Made by a program: the position numbers and the translations under genes | Shown: positions 9,405 to 18,313 of the stretch, in pieces | Numbering within the stretch: position 1 is the stretch's first letter | Layout: each line of letters starts with the position of its first letter | The notes under the pieces: model-generated | What the model saw: only the letters and a program-made list of their open reading frames with translations | What the model was told of the DNA's origin: nothing | Databases searched by the model: none | Assembly: GCF_010093065.1 (NCBI RefSeq) | Contig: NZ_CP048113.1 | Location: 6,776,001 to 6,840,000 of the forward strand | Direction: 5' to 3' | DNA: 64,000 nt | Source: Chitinophaga agri | GTDB taxonomy: Bacteria; Bacteroidota; Bacteroidia; Chitinophagales; Chitinophagaceae

Positions 9405-10091
9405 ATGAAAAGTTCTGTGTCAGCACAAAATTTCCTTGATGACAGCCGGTTGACAGAAGATATCTTTCACGAATTGAAGTCTATTGTAGCAAGCATTCTT
9501 TCAAGCGTAGAACTGATAGTTTTATATGACGGGAAAGCGATGGGAAGCAAGATCACCCGTCAGGCGGAATCAATCAAATCGCAGGTAATAGAACTGGATT
9601 TTCAATTACAGAATATCAGGACTATACAATACATGCTGACGAAGACGTTTCAGCTAAAGCGAAAGACGACGAATGTGTTATTCTTCCTGGGCCAACTTAT
9701 ACGTGAAGAACCATATCACCAGTTGTTGTCACCTGCTGTTGAAATACAATCTGCCAAAATACCCGTTGAAGCCAACATAGATGAGCCGGTAATGCGACAG
9801 TTGATCCTGAATCTGTTTTTTTGGATGAACAGGCATTCACCCACCCATCAGCTCCCGAAGATGGTATTTAGTTTTGAGCCGGGTTATTTTCAGATCAAAG
9901 GATCTTTTTATACAAACTATATCTTTTCAGCTCCATTGAAATCAACGGAGAAGGGAGATACAGAAATAATACACCAGCCGGTATGTCAGATGATGTCCTA
10001 TTTCGCCGCCTTACACGACGGTACATTTGAGATAGTGGCGGAGCCGGAGAAAAATGTGGAGGTGCTGGTGAAAATCCCCTGCAGGTCTTAA
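9405..10091 (+). CDS. Degenerate histidine-kinase-like protein
   Basis: The product, about 228 residues from the ATG at 9405, has an H-box-like segment, DIFHELKSIVASILSSVELI, with a candidate phosphoacceptor His at residue 22. A segment resembling an ATPase N-box follows (RQLILNLFFWMNRHSP), as in the usual NLL-NA-K/H-SP pattern. The DxGxG and GxGL nucleotide-binding loops are not recognisable and the C-terminal part is short. It may therefore be a phosphotransfer or regulatory relic of a kinase rather than an active one. An in-frame GTG at 9333 would add 24 residues. Its place directly after the EPS genes and before a strong terminator suggests cotranscription and a role in controlling the locus, but this is inference. 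Confidence 0.5.
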   Translation: MKSSVSAQNFLDDSRLTEDIFHELKSIVASILSSVELIVLYDGKAMGSKITRQAESIKSQVIELDFQLQNIRTIQYMLTKTFQLKRKTTNVLFFLGQLIREEPYHQLLSPAVEIQSAKIPVEANIDEPVMRQLILNLFFWMNRHSPTHQLPKMVFSFEPGYFQIKGSFYTNYIFSAPLKSTEKGDTEIIHQPVCQMMSYFAALHDGTFEIVAEPEKNVEVLVKIPCRS

Positions 10092-10145
10092 GTACTGCAG
10101 GCACAAACAAGTCTCTTAGAAACAATAAGATAAGGTTAAAACAAA

Positions 10146-10176
10146 AGGGGATATTTCCATATCCCCTATTTTTTTT
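10146..10176. terminator. Bidirectional rho-independent terminator
   Basis: AGGGGATAT (10146-10154) pairs perfectly with ATATCCCCT (10159-10167) around the loop TTCC. A run of eight T (10169-10176) follows on the plus strand, and an A-run precedes the stem, which gives U-rich ends in both directions. It separates the EPS locus from the convergent mqo gene. Confidence 0.88.
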
Positions 10177-10197
10177 ATTACCAGTATGTAAAGTTCC

Positions 10198-11685
10198 TTA
10201 GCTCTTCAGTTTCAGTACCGCATTAGACCAGTCTCTTACCTGCTCAAGCAGTGTCGGGTTGTCCGCCAGTTTCTGACCATAGGAAGGGATCATTTCTTTC
10301 AGCTTATTATTCCAGGCTGGTGTCGCCAGCAGCTTAGGGAAACAACGCTCTAACAGCTCCAGCATAATTGACACCGCAGTGGACGCACCCGGGGAAGCAC
10401 CGAGCAGTGCTGCGATAGAACCATCGGCTGCACTTACTACCTCTGTACCAAATTCCAGGATACCACCATGCTCCTCATCTTTCTTAATTACCTGCACACG
10501 CTGTCCGGCTACTTCCAGTTCCCAGTCTTCCATTTTGGCTTCAGGCAGGAATGCCTGTAATGCTTCCAGTCTTTCTTCCGGCGACTGACGTACCTGATCG
10601 ATCAGGTATTTGGTCAGCGGGAGGTTGTCCATACCGGCCGCCAGCATAGGGCGGATATTACTGAATTTAATAGATCGTGGGAGATCCAGCCAGGAACCTT
10701 TCTTCAGGAACTTGGTGGAGAAGCCTGCGTAAGGGCCAAATAACAGGGCCTTCTTGCCATCTATCATACGGGTATCCAGGTGGGGTACGGACATTGGAGG
10801 TGCGCCTACAGATGCTTTACCATATACCTTTGCCGCGTGTTTTTCAATGACAGCGGGGTTTTTACACACCAGCCACTGACCACTTACAGGGAAGCCACCA
10901 AAGCCTTTACCTTCAGGAATATCTGATTTCTCCAGTAATGGCAGTGAGCCACCACCAGCACCGATGAATACAAATCTTGTGTGTAATTCTCTTTTCTTGC
11001 CAGTCTCCAGGTTCTTCACTTTCAGGTGCCATCTGCCATCAGCCTCTTGTTTTAAACCACGTACTTCATGATTCAGATGCAGATGTACACCATTTTGTTG
11101 TTGCAGGTAGGCAATGAGCGCGCGGGTCAGTGCTCCGAAGTTGATGTCAGTGCCTGCGTCCATGCGGGTAGCCGCTACTTTTTCAGCAGGATCGCGTCCT
11201 TCCATCACCAATGGGATCCATTTCTTCAGTACTTCCGCATCTTCGGAGTACTGCATACCCTTGAATAAGTTATTGCTTTCCAGCGATTGCTGGCGTTTCT
11301 TGAGGTATTCTACGTTCTTTTCGCCCCATACAAAGCTCATGTGAGGGATGCTCTGTATAAATGTCTCCGGGGACTTGACACAACCCTGTTGTACGAGGAA
11401 AGCCCAGAATTCCTTGGATACTTCAAAGGATTCAGCGATCTTGATCGCTTTACCGATCTCAATGGAACCATTGGATTTTTCAGGTGTATAGTTTAGTTCG
11501 CAGAAGGCGGAATGCCCTGTTCCTGCGTTATTCCATGCATCCGAACTTTCTCCTGCAATGATATCCAGTCTTTCGAATATCTCAATGGTCAGTTCCGGTT
11601 GTAATTCTTTCAACAGTACGCCAAGCGTTGCACTCATTATGCCCGCACCGATTAGAACGATGTCAGGCGCCGATTTAGGAGACAT
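10198..11685 (-). CDS. mqo: Malate:quinone oxidoreductase
   Basis: The 495-residue flavoprotein oxidises malate to oxaloacetate and passes electrons to quinone, a membrane-associated TCA-cycle step. It starts with the dinucleotide-binding motif [15 protein letters not shown] and continues with the family features [39 protein letters not shown] and [28 protein letters not shown]. The length and end-to-end resemblance fit typical Mqo. It is monocistronic: a terminator follows it, and the upstream neighbour on the same strand ends 159 bp away. A TAnnTTTG-like element precedes it. Confidence 0.95.
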   Translation of the reverse strand: MSPKSAPDIVLIGAGIMSATLGVLLKELQPELTIEIFERLDIIAGESSDAWNNAGTGHSAFCELNYTPEKSNGSIEIGKAIKIAESFEVSKEFWAFLVQQGCVKSPETFIQSIPHMSFVWGEKNVEYLKKRQQSLESNNLFKGMQYSEDAEVLKKWIPLVMEGRDPAEKVAATRMDAGTDINFGALTRALIAYLQQQNGVHLHLNHEVRGLKQEADGRWHLKVKNLETGKKRELHTRFVFIGAGGGSLPLLEKSDIPEGKGFGGFPVSGQWLVCKNPAVIEKHAAKVYGKASVGAPPMSVPHLDTRMIDGKKALLFGPYAGFSTKFLKKGSWLDLPRSIKFSNIRPMLAAGMDNLPLTKYLIDQVRQSPEERLEALQAFLPEAKMEDWELEVAGQRVQVIKKDEEHGGILEFGTEVVSAADGSIAALLGASPGASTAVSIMLELLERCFPKLLATPAWNNKLKEMIPSYGQKLADNPTLLEQVRDWSNAVLKLKS

Positions 11686-11713
11686 ATTATCTTTATTTAC
11701 GCGATTTGCACCG

Positions 11714-11721
11714 CAAAAATA
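11714..11721 (-). promoter_or_regulatory. Candidate Bacteroidota -7 promoter element for mqo
   Basis: Read on the minus strand the octamer is TATTTTTG followed by C, which fits the Bacteroidota TAnnTTTG consensus. It lies 29 bp upstream of the mqo ATG. No clear TTTG -33 element is seen at the expected distance, so the assignment rests on the -7 box alone. Confidence 0.4.
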
Positions 11722-11844
11722 GTACTAAAAACATTAGTTGTATAACGTTTTACTTGTTGCATAGTGTCTTTTTATGATAATATCCCCGCAATTTTCACTG
11801 TAAACACCTGCTGTCGTGCATATGCGAAAAATGTAAATATAATG

Positions 11845-13326
11845 TTAATGCTGCTCACCGGCCAGCCATCCGAGAGATGTTGCAGGCACTGTGGCAAAGC
11901 TGTCCCGCTCCGCATCACACAATGAGCAGTGATAATCTGGCGGTAATGCATCAAATGCTGTCCCCGGCATTACGTCCTGCTCAGGATCACCGATATGCTC
12001 ATCATACACCGTCAGGCAGCGTGTACACTGATGTACGAACTTCTCTACGGGAGACACGACCGTAACGGTCTGCTGGCCAGCCACATAGTTCACCAGCGGA
12101 TCTGCTACGGCACTGTTCTCATAAAATTCCCTGCATAAGGACGTGATATAGGGCCCCAGATGTTCTTTGGCTACTCCTGTGCGGTACGGCAATAAAGTGC
12201 CGGAATTGGGGTTAAAATCCTGTGTATAGAGGATGTCATACCGGTGGTGTCCTTTCAGACGGCTTTTGTATTTGTCTTCCTGCTTGCTGATCACGATGGA
12301 ACCGAAGCAGTTATTACCCGGATTGATCCGGATACTGAAACACAAACCATATGTTCTGACATCTGCATTATCAAAATGCCGGATGATATGTCTTTTAATG
12401 ATCAGCGCATCTTCACTGTTGTCTTCCACATGCCAGTTCAGTTCATTCGCCGCGTGCCTTACGTTAATGCCGTATTTGCCCAGGATATAGTCCCACAGTC
12501 TTCTGTGCTCCGGTGCTATATTTTTGACAATGAGCGATTTCCAGGAAGTTGCGTATAGTTGTCCGGTCCTGGTCTCCAGGCAGATGTTACACAGGTTACG
12601 CAGAAATTCCACCGGAAACTCTTCATCACGCCGGTAGATACCCAGCCAGTAATGATTCTCATGCCGGTTAAATCCTTCGTAATAAGGCAGGTGGAAGGCC
12701 GGTAATTCCAGCTCGGTGGTCACCGGTTTACAGGTATACTCAAGCTGTGTCTTCACCGCCGCATACAGGGCCTCCGTCGTAATATCGGGTGTGGCAGCCA
12801 GTATTGCTTCGATACACTGACTCACCTGTGCGATGTTGTTCGTGTAGATCAGATCAGGCCAGGCAAAGAGCCGGCTGCTTTTTGGAAAGCGGATGAACAG
12901 GTACCAGTAATGGGCCGCACCTGCTGCTATCCAGTTGATATGGCCCGAAAAGAAAGGCGTGAACGTCTGCCGGCTATCACAGATGTTCACTTTCAGTGCG
13001 GGCGGAAAGTCGAAGAGTGCGAACACGTCTTTATAGATACCCTCGGTCAGCCATCCGTCACTAATGAAAATACCGGCTCCGGGATAGGAGCTGGCGATGT
13101 TCGGTGCGGCGCCGTACGCATGAATAGCGATCTGCTCTCGCGCACAACCGGCTTCAAACTGTTCATAATATTTACCGGGTACCTCTATCAGCAACTGCTG
13201 CCGTAATCCAAACCGTACCTGTGCTACCCTGGCCGCTGTGGCTATATCCAGTATTGTCAGCAGCTGACCGGGAGAAATAATTCCCCCGGTAAAGTTAATG
13301 CTCACGGTCTGTGTATATCTGCTCAT
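11845..13326 (-). CDS. Nitrite/sulfite reductase-like half-domain protein with C-terminal rubredoxin
   Basis: The start is set at 13326 because the product then begins MSRYTQTVSINFTGGIISPG, and because this ATG lies 2 bp after the stop of the preceding nitrate reductase gene. Two stretches resemble the ferredoxin-like half domains of siroheme nitrite/sulfite reductases: residues 7-45 (GGIISPGQLL...VRFGLRQQLLIEV) and a second near 225-285 (HYWLGIYRRDEEFPVEFL...YATSWKSLIVKNI). The paired C-x5-C and C-x3-C motifs that bind siroheme and 4Fe-4S are not found. Residues about 432-475 form a rubredoxin, with CTRC and CSLC as iron ligands. It is most likely an electron carrier or partner of nitrate reductase. 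Its position in the operon supports this; the exact role is unknown. Confidence 0.7.
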   Translation of the reverse strand: MSRYTQTVSINFTGGIISPGQLLTILDIATAARVAQVRFGLRQQLLIEVPGKYYEQFEAGCAREQIAIHAYGAAPNIASSYPGAGIFISDGWLTEGIYKDVFALFDFPPALKVNICDSRQTFTPFFSGHINWIAAGAAHYWYLFIRFPKSSRLFAWPDLIYTNNIAQVSQCIEAILAATPDITTEALYAAVKTQLEYTCKPVTTELELPAFHLPYYEGFNRHENHYWLGIYRRDEEFPVEFLRNLCNICLETRTGQLYATSWKSLIVKNIAPEHRRLWDYILGKYGINVRHAANELNWHVEDNSEDALIIKRHIIRHFDNADVRTYGLCFSIRINPGNNCFGSIVISKQEDKYKSRLKGHHRYDILYTQDFNPNSGTLLPYRTGVAKEHLGPYITSLCREFYENSAVADPLVNYVAGQQTVTVVSPVEKFVHQCTRCLTVYDEHIGDPEQDVMPGTAFDALPPDYHCSLCDAERDSFATVPATSLGWLAGEQH

Positions 13327-13328
13327 GT

Positions 13329-16300
13329 TTAAACTGCTTGCATGATAAGTACTGTTCCTTCTTTTTTCTCCGCCGGCACCTCCCTTTCCAGGATCGCTTT
13401 GATCTCCGGCCGGCAACTGCCGCAGCCCATCCCTGCACCTGACGACTGACAAACACTTTCCAGCGTCTGACAGCCTTCTCTTATTTTCTCGCAGATGTTA
13501 CCTTCTCCTACGCTCCCGCAACTGCATACCAGCTTACCGATCACCGGCGCGGCCTTTTTGCCCGAGCGCAGTAGTTCCAGTCTTTTTTCTGATAATTCTA
13601 TCCTGTTGGCGATCAGGTCCCTGAACTCCAGGAATTCTGACTTGTCACCTATCAGTATCGCACCTACGAGCCTGTCATTGTGAATGACGCACTTCTTGTA
13701 GTAACGTTTTGATTTGTCAATGAACACCACTTCCTCATATGCCGGATCATCCGGGGTTTCTATCATCCCCAGTGAACAAAGATCTGTACCATGCATCTTG
13801 AGGATGTTCATGAACAGCGAGCCCTGATAATATCCGGTGAGGTCACCTGCCAAATGTCCTGCGACAATAGCGGCCTGTTGCTCCGCTGCTGCTGTGATGC
13901 CATACAGCGTACCGTTGAACTCAGCGATCTCTCCGATAGCATAGATGCTTGGATCGCTGGTCATCAGGTATTCATTGACCACTACACCTCTCTTGCACAC
14001 CAGGGAGCAGGCCCTGGCCAGTTCGATGTTAGGAACAGTACCTATCGACATGACTACCGCCTGACAGGCTACCTGCCTGCCGCTTTTCAGGCGTACGCCA
14101 TCCAGGTGATGCAGTCCGGTGAACCGTTCTATCTCATCGTTATATAAAATTTCAATTCCTCTGTCCGTCAGCTCTTCATATAACAGCTGGCTGCCCAGGG
14201 CATCCAGCTGTCTGTCCATCAGCTTAGAGGTACGTTGTAATACAGCGACCTCTATATCCATTTCTCTTAGTGAAGCAGCTAATTCAATACCCAGCAGTCC
14301 GCCGCCTACAATGATCACTTTCCCCTGTGCCGGATCAATATGCCGTACGAAGGCATCTGCGTCCCTGCGGTTACGCATGGTGAAGATGCCCTGCAGCGGC
14401 GGTGTGTCCTTCAGCGTTGCTGCCCGACTGCCCATACCCAGTATCAGGATGTCATATTCGTGCACATGGCCGTTACTGTCAGTTACTGTTTTATGTTCCC
14501 TGTCTATCTTATCAATGCTCACACCCCGGTGTAATGTGATGTCCAGCTTATCTTCCTCGTCGTCCGTCATCTTGACCAGCTGTTCCCATTGCTGCGTCCC
14601 ACTGATATAGTCAGGTAACATCACCCTGTTATAAAAAGGCTGATCTTCTTTACTGAATACCGTAATAGGATCCGTGGTATTCAGTGCTCTGTATGATTTT
14701 GCAAAGCCACAGGCGCCTGCACCTGCACCAATGATGATGATGCGCTGTAGTGGTTTGCTGTAAGGTTTAACCTGTACAGTGGTGTACTTCAGGTCCGGTT
14801 GTTTGGAGATCTTATCCACCAGCCTGTTAGTGAGATTGTTTGCCCGGCTGAGATCATTGTCCAGTATCTTGCCCCAGTGCATTGGCAGGAATACCACGCC
14901 TTTTTTGATAAGGGTACTCAGTTGCGCTTTGACGCGTACCACACCATTCGCACTGAAGATCTCAACAATATCCGCTTCCCGGATATGCCGTTCCCGGGCG
15001 TCGTCAGGATGTATTTCCAGCAGCGGTGCCGGAATATGTTGTTTCAGCTTACTGACCTTCCCGGTTTTGCTCATCGTATGCCATTGGTCGCGGATACGGC
15101 CGGTGGTAAGGATCAGCGGGAATTCCGGATCAGGTGCAGCGGACCGGTTATCGTCCGGAAAAGAATGTATGATTGCTTTGGTGGATGATGTATAGAACCG
15201 GTGGTCAGTGAATAATCTGGGTGTCCCTGCTCCGGTGGCGCCGGCAGGGTAGGGCCATTGTAAGGATCTTTTTTCTTTCAGCAGGTCATAGCTGACACCG
15301 CTGACATCGATATGGGTACCTGCTGTCAGTCGCGTATGTTCCGCATAGATGTCAGCCGGACGCTCATAATCAAATCCCGTGAATCCCATTTTCTTCGCGA
15401 AACGGCAAATGATCTCTGCATCGGGGAGGGCTTCTCCTGGTGCTTCATTGACCCGTTGCAGATAGGTGATACGTCTTTCTGCATTGGTCATGGTACCCTC
15501 TTTTTCTGTCCATGCGGCGGCTGGTAGCACGACGTCGGCATATTTTAAGGTCTCTGGTTTATCAGAGATCTCCTGCACTACGACAAACTTCGCTTTCCGG
15601 AGTGCAGCTTCCGCCATGCGTGCGTCCGGTAAACTTACCAGCGGATTGGTACACATGATCCAGATGGCTTTGAGTCGGCCATCATTCAGTGCCTCGAACA
15701 TTTCAGTGGCGGTCAGTCCTGGTTTGTCGGAAAGTTGTGTACCTCCCCAGAAGGCTTCCACTTCTTTCCGGTGTGCCGGATTGTCCAGTACACGGTGAGC
15801 AGGCAGCATGTTTGATAGTCCGCCTACTTCTCTGCCGCCCATGGCATTGGGCTGGCCGGTCAGTGAGAAGGGCCCGCAACCTGGTTTGCCGATCTTGCCG
15901 GTAATGAGATTGAGATTGATCAGGCTGAGGTTCTTATGCACACCTACGGCGCTCTGGTTCAGGCCCATGGTCCACATCGTCATGAATCCGCGTGCGTTGC
16001 CCAGCATCGCTGCCGCTTCATAGATCAGCTCTTCAGCGATACCGCAGATCGCAGCAGCACTGCTGATGCTGCGTTCCATGACGGTATCACGGTATTTGAT
16101 AAAGCCTTCGGTATGTTGCTGAATGAACTGATGATCGATATGACCAGCTTCTATCAGTACTCTGCCGATAGCATGATGCAATACGATGTCCGTACCTGGC
16201 ATCAGCTGCAGGTGTACGTCTGCGATGGCGCAGCTTTGTGTAACGCGCGGATCGCTGACGATGATCTTTAGTGCGGGGTTCTTCTCTTTGGCGGCTTCTA

Positions 16301-16883
16301 TCCTGCGCCATAATATAGGATGGCACCAGGCTGGATTAGCGCCGGCTACAAAGATGCAATCGGTCAGCTCTATATCGTCATACGATCCTGGTACACTATC
16401 TTCACCGAGTGAGAGTTTGTAGGCAGCTACGGCGCTGCTCATACACAACCGGGAGTTGGTATCTATGTTATTACTGCCAATAAATCCCTTGATCAGTTTA
16501 TTCACCACATAATATTCTTCCGTCAGGCATTGTCCTGAAGCGTAGAAGGCGACGGAGTCCGGGCCATATTGTTCGATCATTTGTCTGAATACAGCTGCGG
16601 TCCGCTCAAGTGCCTGGTCCCAGGAAACACGCTGCCTTGGCAGGTGCCGGTGGTAGCGCATTTCCGGGTAATAAAGCCTGTCTGATGTGTCCATCACCGT
16701 GTAATGCAGGTTCATGCCTTTAGAGCAAAGCATGCCCTTGTTCACCGGGTGATCTTTATCTCCTTCCACGCTGATCTTTCCCTGCCTGTCCCTGTGTACG
16801 ACAATACCGCATCCGACGCCGCAATAGCAGCAGGTGCTCCGGTAACTGCCCGCAGGAAGTTGATGTTGATGATTGCCTGTCAT
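13329..16883 (-). CDS. nasC: Assimilatory nitrate reductase fused to flavoprotein and BFD-like modules
   Basis: This 1184-residue protein joins two enzymes. Residues 1 to about 700 form a molybdopterin-dependent nitrate reductase of the NasC/NasA type. A 4Fe-4S site is formed by C18, C21, C25 and C53, and the Mo-bis-MGD segments include NSRLCMSSAV with the candidate Mo ligand Cys. Residues about 711-1010 form an FAD/NAD(P)-binding module (RIIIIGAGAGACG, KVIIVGGGLLGIELAAS) like NasB or the NirB N-terminus. A BFD-like [2Fe-2S] domain follows at about 1119-1165 (VCSCGSVGEGNIC...GCGSCRP). The fusion should carry NAD(P)H electrons to the Mo centre in one polypeptide in the cytoplasm. It lies 3 bp after the transporter gene. 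The gene symbol refers to the N-terminal half only. Confidence 0.88.
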   Translation of the reverse strand: MTGNHQHQLPAGSYRSTCCYCGVGCGIVVHRDRQGKISVEGDKDHPVNKGMLCSKGMNLHYTVMDTSDRLYYPEMRYHRHLPRQRVSWDQALERTAAVFRQMIEQYGPDSVAFYASGQCLTEEYYVVNKLIKGFIGSNNIDTNSRLCMSSAVAAYKLSLGEDSVPGSYDDIELTDCIFVAGANPAWCHPILWRRIEAAKEKNPALKIIVSDPRVTQSCAIADVHLQLMPGTDIVLHHAIGRVLIEAGHIDHQFIQQHTEGFIKYRDTVMERSISSAAAICGIAEELIYEAAAMLGNARGFMTMWTMGLNQSAVGVHKNLSLINLNLITGKIGKPGCGPFSLTGQPNAMGGREVGGLSNMLPAHRVLDNPAHRKEVEAFWGGTQLSDKPGLTATEMFEALNDGRLKAIWIMCTNPLVSLPDARMAEAALRKAKFVVVQEISDKPETLKYADVVLPAAAWTEKEGTMTNAERRITYLQRVNEAPGEALPDAEIICRFAKKMGFTGFDYERPADIYAEHTRLTAGTHIDVSGVSYDLLKEKRSLQWPYPAGATGAGTPRLFTDHRFYTSSTKAIIHSFPDDNRSAAPDPEFPLILTTGRIRDQWHTMSKTGKVSKLKQHIPAPLLEIHPDDARERHIREADIVEIFSANGVVRVKAQLSTLIKKGVVFLPMHWGKILDNDLSRANNLTNRLVDKISKQPDLKYTTVQVKPYSKPLQRIIIIGAGAGACGFAKSYRALNTTDPITVFSKEDQPFYNRVMLPDYISGTQQWEQLVKMTDDEEDKLDITLHRGVSIDKIDREHKTVTDSNGHVHEYDILILGMGSRAATLKDTPPLQGIFTMRNRRDADAFVRHIDPAQGKVIIVGGGLLGIELAASLREMDIEVAVLQRTSKLMDRQLDALGSQLLYEELTDRGIEILYNDEIERFTGLHHLDGVRLKSGRQVACQAVVMSIGTVPNIELARACSLVCKRGVVVNEYLMTSDPSIYAIGEIAEFNGTLYGITAAAEQQAAIVAGHLAGDLTGYYQGSLFMNILKMHGTDLCSLGMIETPDDPAYEEVVFIDKSKRYYKKCVIHNDRLVGAILIGDKSEFLEFRDLIANRIELSEKRLELLRSGKKAAPVIGKLVCSCGSVGEGNICEKIREGCQTLESVCQSSGAGMGCGSCRPEIKAILEREVPAEKKEGTVLIMQAV

Positions 16884-16886
16884 GGG

Positions 16887-18191
16887 TTATTCTGCAAATG
16901 CTACCTGACCGGCGTTGGCCGTAGTCGTTTCAGTAGCCGGTTTTTTGATAAATCTGGTCAGCAGTACGATGATGGATACCGCGATCACGATATACCCGAT
17001 GTAGGAGAATGCTTCTACGTAGGTGATCGTGGAGGACTTAAAGAGGAAGCCGAACAGCATACCTCCCAGGTTACCACCTGCACCTACAATGCCGCTTACC
17101 AGTCCGACGTTCTTTTCGTTAACGAATGGTACAATACCATAGGTGGCGCCATTGGCCATCTTCAGGAATAATGCAAAGCTCAGCATGGAGATGATAGCCA
17201 TGACCAGCGAGCCTGCCTGTGCGAAGAACAGCAGTCCGATACCTTCCAGTAAGAGTACAAAAGCCAGCAGCAGACCTTTACCACGCATGCCTGATCTTGC
17301 ACCTACCTTGTCCGATATGATACCGCCCAGTGCCCGGGCGAAGATGTTCATAAAGCCGAAGATGCCCGCCCAGAAGCCCGCACTGCTTTGTGACAGATGG
17401 AAGGTATCCACGAAGTGTAAAGAAGCGACATTGTCGAAAGTGATCTCCATGCCGAAGCACATGCCGTATGCCAATGTCAGTGCCCAGATGCGCCAGTCGG
17501 CCAGGATGGTCCAGTCAGTTTTTGATTTTCCTTTATCCAGGTTGCGGTTGATCTCATCGAAGTTACCGGCCGGTGTATCTTTTGTGAATTTATAGTACAG
17601 CCATGCTACGATCAGCATCATTACGCCGGGTACGATCATCGCAAAGCGCCATGCTTCCTGTTTTGTATAGCCGAAGCCTACGATGGCGGCAAAGATCAGT
17701 GGCATGACCATGTTGGTCACACCGCCACCCAGGTTACCCCATCCACCGGTAATAGCATTGGCAGTGCCTTTGATATTAGCGGCGAACATCATGGAGGTAT
17801 GGAACTGTGTCACCACGAATGATGCGCCGATCACGCCTATTGCCAGGCGGAAGAGCAGGAACGTTGTGTAGTCGTGTGAGAGTCCTACGAGGAATACAGG
17901 TAACGAGCCAACGATGAGTAACCGGATGGCCGTTTTACGAGGTCCCCATATATCACAGAGCTTACCGATGATCAGTCGTGCGATGATCGTGCTGGATACA
18001 GATGCAATAATGATATTACCTACCTGTGCTTTGCTCAGTCCGAGATCTTCTCTGATAGTCGGCATGAGTGGTGCGAGGCCAAACCATCCGAAGAAGCATA
18101 CGAAAAACATCAGCCACGTGGTGTGAAAGGAACGCATGTGGATGCTGTCCAGTGAAAAGAGCGGTAGTTTATTGAGAGGTTGCGTGTTCAT
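16887..18191 (-). CDS. Nitrate/nitrite MFS transporter (NarK/NasA family)
   Basis: The 434-residue protein has twelve predicted membrane segments and the Gly-rich signatures of the nitrate/nitrite porter family. The first is ANAITGGWGNLGGGVTNMVM near residue 145 and the second is GIVGAGGNLGGMLFGFLF near 365. The motif GKLCDIWGPRK after the second span is a standard MFS loop. It should import nitrate across the inner membrane for the reductase encoded 3 bp downstream. The operon context argues for assimilation rather than respiratory nitrate/nitrite exchange. Start choice is straightforward, with an ATG at 18191. Confidence 0.93.
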   Translation of the reverse strand: MNTQPLNKLPLFSLDSIHMRSFHTTWLMFFVCFFGWFGLAPLMPTIREDLGLSKAQVGNIIIASVSSTIIARLIIGKLCDIWGPRKTAIRLLIVGSLPVFLVGLSHDYTTFLLFRLAIGVIGASFVVTQFHTSMMFAANIKGTANAITGGWGNLGGGVTNMVMPLIFAAIVGFGYTKQEAWRFAMIVPGVMMLIVAWLYYKFTKDTPAGNFDEINRNLDKGKSKTDWTILADWRIWALTLAYGMCFGMEITFDNVASLHFVDTFHLSQSSAGFWAGIFGFMNIFARALGGIISDKVGARSGMRGKGLLLAFVLLLEGIGLLFFAQAGSLVMAIISMLSFALFLKMANGATYGIVPFVNEKNVGLVSGIVGAGGNLGGMLFGFLFKSSTITYVEAFSYIGYIVIAVSIIVLLTRFIKKPATETTTANAGQVAFAE

Positions 18192-18202
18192 AATTGATAA
18201 TT

Positions 18203-18313
18203 GGGAATTAAGAATCAGGAAGCAGGCATTAGAATCAGGAGCCGGAAAGGGAGAACCAGTAATATGCTAAGAAGGCTACCCAATTCCTCGTTCTTAATTG
18301 CTAATGCCTAATT
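18203..18313. repeat. Imperfect inverted repeat between porin and transporter genes
   Basis: GGAATTAAGAATCAGGA on the left (18204-18220) and the reverse complement of 18285-18301 share AATTAAGAA and the closing AGGA. An AGGCATTAG word is also present in both orientations. The spacer looks like a degraded interspersed or foldback element in an otherwise tight operon. Its origin is not clear. Confidence 0.45.
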
